Source: Owenia fusiformis
Lineage: Eukaryota; Annelida; Polychaeta; Sabellida; Oweniidae
Direction of reading: 5' to 3'
Assembly (NCBI GenBank): GCA_903813345.2
Contig: CAIIXF020000005.1
Coordinates: 3,788,356-3,852,355, forward strand
DNA length: 64,000 bases
A program made the position numbers and the translations under genes. The first letter of the stretch is position 1. Each line of letters opens with the position of its first letter. Under the pieces are notes generated by a model. That model was given only the letters and a program-made list of their open reading frames with translations. It ran no database searches and was not told where the DNA came from. Shown here piece by piece: positions 25,529 through 36,273 of the stretch.

Positions 25529-25955
25529 CAAGGGGCGATCCATATATTCTGATAAAAATGCTCTCATTTTGTGATTTTTTTCATATATCCCTGTCATTTT
25601 TTTACACATACAATGCTAAAATGTAATGGCTATATCTTAAATTTATTTTGAGATAATGTTGCCATGGTAACCTGTATTTTGGGTAGGCAGGTCAGTTAAA
25701 TGTATAAGATAGATAAATTTGTTCATTACTCATTCCTTCGGTACCTATTTTAAGTAGATCAAACGCATCTTCCGGTCATTGCCATCTATTCGCTGAACTG
25801 TTCCGTACCCATATTGCCTTTGTTTGCTAATATACACAATATTTAAGCATTGTATGTTTAATTACATAATCTACATTTTCTGAAAAAATGAGAGGGATAT
25901 GTGAAAAAATCACAAAATGAGAGCATTTTTATCAGAATATATGGATCGCCCCTTG
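25529..25955. mobile_element. 427-bp MITE, TA(TA) target, 65-bp TIRs
   Basis: Near-perfect 65-bp terminal inverted repeats begin CAAGGGGCGATCCATATATT and include the subterminal block AATGCTCTCATTTTGTGATT. TATA flanks both ends. The inner phrase CCATGGTAACCTGTATTTTG and GGGTAGGCAGG also occur, slightly changed, in the MITE at 46279-46670, so the two belong to one broader family (Tc1/mariner-like by the TA target). Confidence 0.88.
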
Positions 25956-25959
25956 TATA

Positions 25960-28900
25960 ACAACACAATTGACATATTCCCCACTGTAGTTGGACCGGGA
26001 AATTGCTAATAATGATTGATGTGGTGTCAATGAAAATTACATCCTAACACCTGAAATATTTCATTAATGTGAAATTCCCTTGAATGCACGGTGGGCGACA
26101 AATCTCCATATAAATCCATCTAACATCAATATCTGCAGAATAAGCGGATGTCTTTACGTAACTTTCAAAGTTCTCGCGGAGGGCTTATAGAGAGGAAAAT
26201 TAAATTTGAAGTACCTCAAGTCTTTAATAAATATACTTATCTTGATGAATCCGTAAGAATTCCCTTGATGTCAGATGCCACACTGCGGCAAGGTTAGAGC
26301 GTCCTGTCCTGTGACCTAGCAGTTTACCGCATGATAATTATAATTAGATAGATGCTGGAGTTTACTTCCAGTTCCAGGGGTGATTTTTCTTAATTTGTCT
26401 CAAGTTCTCAATATTTCTTAACATAATGAATCAACTAATTTTTTACCAATGTGACTTTTTAACAGAATTTCAAAATATTAAGCATAAAAATTCCATATTT
26501 TATAATGGAGTTCAATAGAGAAAATATTTTACCCGGAGCGCAATAATTTTCTTGATATTGACAGAAATAATGAGTAATGGTTAAACAAATTTTATTTACA
26601 TAAAATATGAAAAAATAAAAAATATTCATGAAAACCTATGGAAATAGACCAAATGGCGTATTTTTAAATGCGAAAATTGTTCAATTTTTCAATATTACAG
26701 GGTAACCATAATTTTGGTAATGGTTTGATTTTCAATCTAAAATTAAGCAAGTTATACACTGGTGAAATGCTTTTTAGTTGATTTTAGGTACTGGTCCGCT
26801 CAATTTGTGTTAAATCGCCGAAGAATTTGACAATTCTTTTAATTTTTCAGTTTATTCAATGGAATTAAGTGAGGTTTGGGTTTTACCTTTCTATTTTCAG
26901 ATGAGTATTTGTCGTCTAAAGAACAAAGAGGATTGGATCCCAAGTTTCCAACGCACAAATGTTGCAATGGTCGACATTCTAGCAATATCGACAATAACTA
27001 AATGCTGTTATTGTCTGACATCATAACTGGCTATCAATTCATAATCAACGATCCAAAAGATTCGAACTTATATCTGATTTCTTCTTGTGTCTTTTTACAA
27101 TTTTTGTTTAGAAATAAGACCAAACTCGTGATTCAAATTCAGACCGTGTCTTTTAAGAACTGGTGAAACTGAGGACCGGTTATACTCATTAACAGCGGAA
27201 CAGCTACTTCCCGTGTGTATACCCCTGTATATAGCAAAATATTGAGTTGGAACCCAAAGAGCCAATCCTTGTTTAAGGTACAATCAATTCCATTGATCAT
27301 GTTGTATAATAGTATCGCGCATCAATCTTGCTCTGAAACACAATCCCAGTGAAGAATTAAGTCATAGTTTTTACTGAATTGCTCTCTTATGTGTTGTGTT
27401 AATGTAAATAATGGGCCATGAAATGATATAAAATAAGTGCAGTGATACTGGAAATTCTTTGTAAAATGTTCACATGTTTATCCATATAATTTTTTTAACT
27501 CAACCATTAAAATGTTTTAAAAACGTTCAATTCACTTTATCACTGATCCAAGAGCAGTATGTGAAACGTTGTGGCAATTTGAGTTACATTTAAAATAAAG
27601 ATTCAAATCCCATTGATTTAAATGATAAAATGAACAAGTTAATGATTGATGTACCTGTGGATTGAATGTTTTGATACATTTGCTATCAGATCAAGCTTTT
27701 TTATGTTTCAGACTTAAGAAAGATGGGGCAAGGGAACTGGCGATTGTTTATTCTGTAATAAGCAATGTAGATATGACCTCTGTAATAAATTGCTCAGGTG
27801 TCATTTTTTATTCCTGGACGCCATGCCCTATGCTGTTAAATCAGTCCTTCCATTTCCTGTAACAAATGAGTTTTTGACTTGTCCAGAAGACACAAAACTA
27901 CATTGGCGTGTGGTAATGATTGGTTTGCCTTACGGGCAGGAAATTGGTTTTATGTTTGATTTACTTTAGCGCAATTTTTAAACAAAGTATATGATTTCTG
28001 ATGTACTTTATATTTGCAGTACACCCTCATAAGGTGTGTCGCCGTTACAAAGGTGAATAAAATCATTATATTTTGAATTTTGATGAAAAATAAAAACAGG
28101 AGAAAAATGAAAGCGCATGGTGTGTTTTGCAACATATGTTATTGTAAAAGATGTACTGTCAGTAAGTGACGACAATTAAGGTACCCCTTAATAACATACA
28201 CCAACTTTTCACTAAGCATGGTTCAACGTATAACAATGGTAGTTAAAGATGCAGTCCACCATATAGATGTACTTTGACGTTGCCTCGTCATAAACGCCGG
28301 TTGCTTTGCATATTTTAAAATGAAATAGCATTGACAACAGACCCTTAAATATATTGTTCAATGAAAACCTCTTTCAATATACTAAGGAAGACCAATATAT
28401 CTATTTGCAGGATGAAAATGAGGAACATGTCAGGTTTGCGCAATTCTACTTAATGGTATCCGTCTCACAGCAGGGTTAAATTGATTCGATTCGAGACGTT
28501 TTTGTCAAAACTGTGAACCTCTTACCATATACGGTACTTCTGGCATATAGCCATCTTCAAGACAAAATGAAACCATGATTATTTCGTATTTCACCAAGTT
28601 AGTATCCTCAATATAGGTGGAAGGAAAATCACCAAACAGCAAATTGAAAGAATTATTTCAAAAGAGAGGCTCGACTATTTCAAAAGAGAGGCTCGAACCG
28701 GAACTGTTGATTCAGAAGAAAGGGCATAACAATATGATATCCTGAATCTATACACTTCAGAGCCAGTTGCACAATTGAATAAACTACCCTCAAATAAATC
28801 TTTGAGTATTTATGTTTTGGCTCACTCTGTAATATAGTTTCAGAAAAAACAAGGTGAAAAATACTGACTCGGACAAATTACCTCCTTTTAACATACCATA

Positions 28901-30955
28901 CGTTGTAAGCGTTCTTTCCCATGACACATACATCTTTGTACTATTATGATATATTTGACACTTGGCTGATAACCTCATTCTCGTGAAATAATATAATAGA
29001 TAGTTTCTGATAATTAGAACATATTATATCAGTATATCAACAATGTCCTCCAATCCAATTTGAATTTGATAAGAGTTCGTGAAAATGGAATTCATTCATT
29101 CTGCCTTGACTATAACATTTGCTAAGAAATGCATGTGGCATTGTAAGGTACAGGGTCGGCAGAAAAACAAGGCACAATTCAAAATAAGAATGAAAATATT
29201 TTTCAAAGAAAATAATCTGAATAACGTACAAGTATCACGTTAAAGTTAGTTTAATTTCCTAACATACATTTCAATATTTAGTGCTCATTACTCTAGTAAT
29301 CTCGGTTTTAAGCTGTGTATACTTTTTGCGGACACCCTGTAGACTGATTGTCTCAAGCTTAATTGACAATCTTAAAATACCAGTTGTACAGGAAGTACAA
29401 TTGTAAATAAATAATAATTAACTTTATACCATATATTATTTTTAATAAAATTTCAATGAGATGGTACTTTCGAAAGAAGAATGTATGAGGAAACCGTGTG
29501 CCTGGATAAGCTCAGATGTCATTCTTCATGTCGTGTTTATCAGGAAATGGACCCCTACCTCGCAAAAAATATTTCATATTTCTATTTTAGTATTGATTTA
29601 ACATCACGATGGTATTGATTATATCATTGAGTATTGATTTATTTTCACAATAACGTACACTAGATGTTAATAAATAAATAAGTGTATTGTTTTGGACTAC
29701 CCTGTAATTCTACGGAAATTATGCTCCTTACGGGTATCTAATCGGCAATGATATTACAGGCACACGCATACACAGCGGTATGTGAAGTTGTTTTTATTCA
29801 TAAACGTTTATTTATCAACATTCACGTTTATCAATTTCTTATCTCACATTGGTTAACACTACACAAACGAGGCTTTGATGTTACGTCTTTGTTTTCGACA
29901 TTTGGAACTGAAAATCAAAATGTCAGTCTACTCCGGAGGTATAAATCATTGCGTTTCTCAGAATTATTATCAATAAAGGAGTCATATAATTGATATATTT
30001 CAGACATTCTTTATGTCTCTTCGCCTTCACAGTGACAGTTAATATCTAGTCCATAGGGTGTATAATTCCATTCAAGATTACAAGAACACTTATATGTAGA
30101 CGTGCTAAGGCAACACATTTCATACTAAAGCACTTTTGGCCAAATTTATCTCTTACGTGAAAAACATCCGAATCGTATTAATTTTCCACTTCATTAATGA
30201 GGACGTCCTTTTACAATATGTTGTGTTGATTTGTTAAAAGCAACAACAGATTGAGACTTAGTCTTAATATTAAGTGTTAGTCTACTAAATTGACAACAAC
30301 CATCTCAATTAATCATGAAGAGTATTGAATAACAGGTTTGAAATGTCTATCATTTGTCTACTTAAATTATAGAAAAGGGAAATAAAATCTAGATTCTCTT
30401 TGCATTAGAGAACCCAACGATACCATATAAAATCCGTTTACAAATCTTAAGTAAGCGGAAAATCGCTCTCGGTGTGGTAACCCATGTCGTAAAAACAGCA
30501 CGATAAGAAGAAAGGGTAATGGCGAGCCGTTAAGGTCCATTTATAGGAAGTTGCTTCCAGGGTGTACATAGCTAGATTAGAACTAATCTCATATAATCCG
30601 TCCATATATCCACGATCTTCTGGCTAAATTCCGACAAATTTATAAATTGAAACTCTTGCAGATCCAAACAAATTCTAGGTAAACAACTAATGGATAGAAT
30701 TAATGTAAAAATGCAAAATCTCTAATACTGCAGAACTTTTCCAATGAATAAATAATTCATACAAGCTATTTCATTCGATCGTATTAATTCCATCGTGATC
30801 TTAATATAATAATTTCAAAGTAAAAGCAATAAAAAGAATATGTTTAATCATTCATGTGTGAATCATGGCCGCCATAGAACCGTTGCGTGCGTGTTTATTC
30901 ATCGCCATTAGTGCCTTGTAATACCAAATGTTTTAACCATATGGGATATATAAGG
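25960..30955. other. Gene-free stretch with a candidate exon and small repeats
   Basis: Mostly AT-rich non-coding DNA. A 22-bp unit beginning ATTTCAAAAGAGAGG is tandemly duplicated at 28655-28698. A pyrimidine-rich acceptor before 26901 opens a short hydrophilic frame (listed separately). No other feature can be supported. Confidence 0.45.
26901..26999 (+). CDS. Candidate 3'-terminal exon of an unknown gene
   Basis: A strong polypyrimidine tract and TTTTCAG precede 26901. In the frame starting at 26903, a hydrophilic peptide EYLSSKEQRGLDPKFPTHKC continues to NIDNN and a stop. An overlapping frame starting with ATG at 26901 is open for 41 codons. No upstream exon, family or poly(A) signal could be tied to it. 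It may be chance. Confidence 0.15.
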
Positions 30956-31074
30956 GTTATGTACTGGGAGGTTTTGGATACAGGGTTTATCCCAAGGGGG
31001 ACCGCAGGGACCGAGGGAGATACACATATTTCCCGCGGGATAAACCCTGTATCCAAAACCGACCGTACATAACA
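30956..31074. repeat. 119-bp hairpin with 38-bp arms
   Basis: GTTATGTAC (30956) to the block GGTTTTGGATACAGGGTTTA (30970) is mirrored at 31037-31074, including 24 exactly matching bases. The loop is GC-rich (CCGCAGGGACCGAGGG). It could be a tiny fold-back transposon. Reading frames on both strands are by-products of the palindrome. Confidence 0.85.
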
Positions 31075-32228
31075 GATGTATTTCATACCTACTGAGGTTC
31101 TAGGTACATCATACAATGTACCTTACAAAGATCCAAAATTCCAAAACAAACTTAAGGTACTAGGCGGTTTTTTGGTCTTAAAGTTTGCGAGATTTTCAAA
31201 AAATGTGAAAAGAAAATGTTAAAAATAATTTTGAAAAAAAATGTGAAAAAATGTGAATTTTTTTGACAATTCTTAAAAAATTTTGAAAAGATTAATTTGG
31301 AAAAAAATTTGAAAATATTTTTTTGAAAACTACATAGGCATCGGCCCTGGGTACTAGTTTATATTATTTCCGGGGAAATCCTTCTGATACTTCATTTAGC
31401 TCTTTCAACTTTCACATTCAACATTCACATTGACTCACAAAAGGAAGTGTTTTAATGTTATCTCTTGTGATTTTTTCTGTGTTTTAACACATATAGACAT
31501 CCAGCAGAGGATTTTTGAGGGAGATAATTGCTTTTGACAATGGTATAAGATCGTTACTTACATATCGGGAAGATATGAGGAATAGCCTTCGAATGATATC
31601 GATATTAACTTTGTGATACTCCCCATATCAGAACCCTCCTAGTGAAAAAATACTTTATATGAAACTAAAAGGGGTAACCATCAAGACTCACACCGCTCTT
31701 TTACACACCCTTACCCTATGATTAGCAGCAGCAAATCCATCCCTTTTTCAACACTATGATTGTTTGATTCTTTAATTTAACAGCTATGTATTTTATATTG
31801 GTCCAAATTTAAGATTTCCAAATCTCATTTGTGCTCTGCCATTGGAAAAGTTGGACAGGTTGTCAAAGTTGTATTCCTAAGCGACCTCTACGGTTACCTG
31901 CACATATAAGATGTAAAATCAAAGTTTCAATAAAAAATGATTAAAAAATATTTAAAATGTTTATTCTTACAGTTTTTCAAGAACAATTTTTTAAATTTGC
32001 TAAAAGCTACGTTACTCATAATAGTAGTGTAGCGGGTCCCTTGATCATATTCCAGAAATAATTTACATTATTATATACCCAATATGTAACACTAATCCTG
32101 ATTGGTCAATACCTAGTCACGTGTTCCGAAAAAGATTTACTATTTCCCTCGGAAAGTTATATTCCCTCAAATGTGACGTCAGCGGGAATATACATTTGAA
32201 CTATTGCCCGTTGACGTCACGATTGCAG
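31075..32228. other. Gene-free stretch, including a low-complexity run
   Basis: 31187-31330 is a TTGAAAAA/TGTGAAAA low-complexity run. The rest is non-coding apart from the regulatory-like cluster at 32118-32219. Confidence 0.45.
32118..32219. promoter_or_regulatory. CRE/E-box cluster with nested short palindromes
   Basis: A CACGTG E-box (32118), two perfect CRE octamers TGACGTCA (32174-32181 and 32212-32219), an inverted CCAAT (ATTGGT, 32101) and the inverted pair TATATTCCC...GGGAATATA sit within about 120 bases. A third TGACGTCA is at 32806. No gene starts nearby, so this may be a distal element or part of a decayed transposon end. Confidence 0.35.
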
Positions 32229-32533
32229 CAAGGAGGATTGGCTCCCAGAGTGCACCACCGATATTCTGTCCCATATATGGGTATGTCGTAATACAAAATT
32301 CGAATTCAAACAGCCGCCATTTTGTTCACTTCAACATTTAAATCGTGAATTTTGGTCTTATTTCCAAACGAAAAATTCCAAAACTCACAAGAAATGATCG
32401 AGATATTGGTTCGAATCTTTTGAACTGTTTATTTTGAATTTATAGTCGGTTTTAATTTCAGAAAATAACGACATTTCGACGTTTTCATTGTTGGAAAATA
32501 TCGAGTTTCGATCCTGGGAGCCAATCCTCCTTG
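32229..32533. mobile_element. 305-bp MITE with 8-9 bp TSD, hAT- or Mutator-like
   Basis: Perfect 20-bp terminal inverted repeats CAAGGAGGATTGGCTCCCAG. GATTGCAG is duplicated outside (32221-32228 and 32534-32541). The next base is C on both sides, so the duplication may be read as 8 or 9 bp: 8 would indicate hAT, 9 Mutator. The interior is AT-rich and non-coding. Confidence 0.88.
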
Positions 32534-32911
32534 GATTGCAGCTTCTATTACCCTTGGAAACGTCTGCGCATCATCACTGCGCAGACGAAAAACAGAAAAA
32601 TGGAGGATGAGCACAAACACAAATCAACTCCGTTCACCATGACAGACGTGCGTGAACGATACAATATAAGCAACATGTATAAAGTTCCCTAAGCTCAATA
32701 CGTCTGTGTAATTTCAAGTGTTATGATAATCTATTCCGAGTGTTAAACGCGATTAAATTTGTCAAGTGAGAGTCTCAGAGGCAAAAATTTATGTTGAGCA
32801 TCTGATGACGTCACGGCTTATAATGCTAACAATGGACCCGGGGAGGGGGCTTTCTAAGCCTTTTTGGCCTTCGAGGAAACGGGACAAGAGTCAGTATAGG
32901 GTATATAATAA

Positions 32912-33015
32912 AACAAATAGTGACTGCCTAATTTCGAGCAATAGTGTAAATGATTTACCCTTGGGAATATCCTCTACAATGTACTATTCCCGAAGCCTGT
33001 GGCAGTCACTATTTG
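32912..33015. mobile_element. ~104-bp mini-MITE
   Basis: Inverted ends CAAATAGTGACTGCC, an inner inverted GGGAATA...TATTCCC, and flanking TATAATAA on both sides (32904-32911 and 33016-33023). Two extra A's at the left end make the duplication slightly uncertain. hAT-like if the 8-bp duplication is real. Confidence 0.6.
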
Positions 33016-33023
33016 TATAATAA

Positions 33024-36000
33024 TGTTGTACAGTACATGCATTTTCTATTCAATTAATGACAATTAATCGCGTCATCTAACTTTATATTCCTCTGTGGAA
33101 ATCCCCAATTATTTGCACCTACACCTTTTGTTTTATACCTTGTCTCATTTCAGGAGCGTTTTAGGTTCGAGTTAGTGACCATATACAACCAATCGATCGA
33201 GGCCTACGTCAATATCAGCATATACATGACGTTAATGAAGTTAACACACGATGCATCACTTATGTTGACAACCAAACATGTTATTCCTCAGTGACCGATA
33301 CTGTCTGTGTGTCGATGCTGTTCACAAACTTGTCATAATGGATGGCTTCATGGTTTAGTTCCTTGCTTTATCCTAGGTCATTTACTATTGGCTTACTAAC
33401 TTTATGTATATAGTCTTGTTATAACCGGTGCAAAAAGTTTGTTGAAAAGACAAAAATAAGAGGTCTTGCTCTAGGGGTAGTAGCCAATGTTTATCATTTT
33501 TAAAACGTGATATAAAAAACTCACTATTGAAGCTTATGCATACGTATGTGTGGCAAGAATAATATAAGATGCATGACAGGCATTTCTGTGAATATCATTT
33601 TATAGCGAAGCTGAAGAAGACAGGCCATTTCGAAACTGACCTAAACACTTTGTTCACTGTTCAATCATGAATTTACATGCTGTATCTTTGCATCTTTCTG
33701 AAATCCACACTTAGGGGATGGGGTGAAAATTCCAGGTCCTCCCATTTTAGATAACTGGCTTACAACCAGAAAGGAACTCCGCGAATATTGACGGTCGAGA
33801 GCTGTGTATAATATGAAAGTACGTTTTAATCATTTTCAATGCTAGAATCATTTTATCCATTACATCGTCGTTGATCGTCACATAATTGCATTCTTCAGTG
33901 TTTGCACTGAATGGCGTTAATGTATCCTCGAACGCAGGACAAAAGGAATAAAAAGGATATGATCTGAGGTCCAGCGTTCCAAGGATGAGAAATGACCGAA
34001 AAAACAACAAAAGGCATTAACTTGTAAAATGTCACCACCTGCCATTTGTTACAGACGCCGACCGCCGAACGTCAAACGCCGTCTTCCACTTGTGGTGGTG
34101 ACATTAACACGAACAAGAACCTTTCTTTTTACAAGCATTTCCCATATCCGGCTTCATATCATGTTTACAACACTATCTGGAAAGTTTCATTTTTAGGTTT
34201 GTCTTGCATTTATGTATTTTGGGAGCACTAAAAGTGTACATGTTCAATAGACTAGATGCAAGAAGAAATAATATTGATTTACGTCATTAATATTCAAAAT
34301 TCAGCCAAAGTGATGTCATATTTGAAATCAACATGTAAAGGTATATCTAAAAATACTCTATCGGAAATTGTTTATCATTTTTGAAAATTTAATTTATTTG
34401 AAAATGTGACTTCTAGTTCGGGGAGATTCCCCATAGACCACATGTTATAAAATCACAAAAAGTGAAATGTCTCTTTTTGTATTGGACAGATAACATTTTC
34501 TTTTACTGGACATATTTTAATTTGCATGAAAATTGAACCACTAAAACTGATGAATATTTAAGTCAAGGCAACTTTCTATTATACCAGCCATGCTAAATGA
34601 CCAGAATGAGCCACCTGGTGGTGAAACTGGTTACTACATCTGAGTTATTCGCTATGTCAATACCATAGCAAAATAAAAACATCATCATTCGCAAACATCG
34701 TGATGAACTAGTAGGTGGACATAAAGCTTCAAAGTACTGTGATGTAACTGTTACAATTTGCTGATAGGTGTAGGTGTCATTTTCTCAAGCAAATAACAAG
34801 CGTGTTATCTACACTGGAATTGTGATCAGTAAATTAAATATCAATCTATCATGGTGAAATCTCTAGCAGTGTATTAATATAACAGAGGCTAGCTCTGTGG
34901 GTATGGAAAGTATCGCTTCTAATTCGGCATTTTCTTTTATTTACTTGATCGCCTTTCACATATTCAGCTAGTATTGTAAAGGGACCACAATGTTTCAAAG
35001 ACGCACAAACCTGAAAGATGATATATATTGTATTTGTGACCCATTCAGGCACACCTTCATCAGTCATATCATATGATACATTCCTTCACTAGGAGAATGC
35101 AGAGCTCTTAGGAGAATGAATATGATTTTTTGACCATAGTTTATATATATAGGTCCCATGTTAATAGAAAGATGGCACTGGCAGTATAGTGGCTTGGCTT
35201 GTCTAAACTGCTACATCTTTCTATCGACATAGTGCCTATGATTTTGGTATCATTTCTTAGAATAAAATAGCTTTCCAATAACATTGCAACTGGTCCGTTT
35301 TTCCATTTTGACCAGCAAGTTCCAGATCCTTAGGGCCTACACTCCTTCTATTGAAAGCCCATGATAAAACATGACGTTTTATGTATGGTTATTTTTAACC
35401 ATACAACCATTCAAACGCATGCGCAGGCGCAATCGAAAGCACGGGGATCCAACAACTCGGACTGACCTGATTCTATATATGCTGGGACTGAACTCAGGGG
35501 AGAATCTTTCAAGACAAAAGTGGATCTGAATTAGGTGGTATTCAACAGTTTGTGTTATGAGTGGAGGTGGCTTCAAACATGTTTTGATGGACTGGAGTAG
35601 ATTAAGCATCGCCAAAAATGTATTGAACATAGAGAAATAGGGAATTGGGGAAATATGTAGAACACTTAAAATAAACATTTTGAGATATGAATAAAGTGTG
35701 CAAAATGTCATGATTTGATGTAACAAGATAGGGGGTATTCCCCAAATATAAAATCTTATTTTGGACTGCTCTGGGTACACTAGACACGGGTTGCCATGGT
35801 AGCCATAGAATGCTAACAGTAATGTGTTGAGCTATATTTCATTTTTGTTTAATTGGTAGATAACACTCGGTGAAAAAATGCCAACATCTTTGTTTACAAT
35901 AGTTAGAGCACTTGTCATCTTACTTTATGACCACCCTGTATTTTCATGAAAATTATAGTAACGTGTCAGTTCACATTTAGTTCATTTAGGCAGACGATAC

Positions 36001-36273
36001 GTGCGATCTTTTCAGACTAATTTTTTAAGTATCCTCGTTATTAAATGTTTGACAGATATACAGCACATGTTCAACTCGTCTTGTGATGATTTTCCTGATT
36101 TTGGAGAGCAATAAAACACACAGAAAATGAGGAAGTAAAATTTCCGAAAATACTTATTAGGCATATGAACTCAACATAACAACTAACAGTTTCATTTTGA
36201 TATAGTCTATATTAAAAAGACTTTGACTCGGAACGTGTTATTACAAGAATATATAGTTGGAAATACGATCAAC
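33024..36273. other. Gene-free stretch upstream of the membrane-protein gene
   Basis: No exon is supported. Visible items are a 12-bp hairpin AATGTCACCACC...GGTGGTGACATT (about 34028-34105), an imperfect inverted pair near 35149-35240 with AATAGAAAGATG, and an NRF1-type GCATGCGCAGGCGC at about 35417. The last few hundred bases should contain the promoter and 5' UTR of the 36274 gene. Confidence 0.45.

Noticed and set aside
30887-31116. Overlapping frames on both strands with similar peptides
   Set aside because: By-product of the hairpin at 30956-31074.
35379-35780. 133-codon minus-strand frame
   Set aside because: Composition looks random, with no motif, family or splice context.
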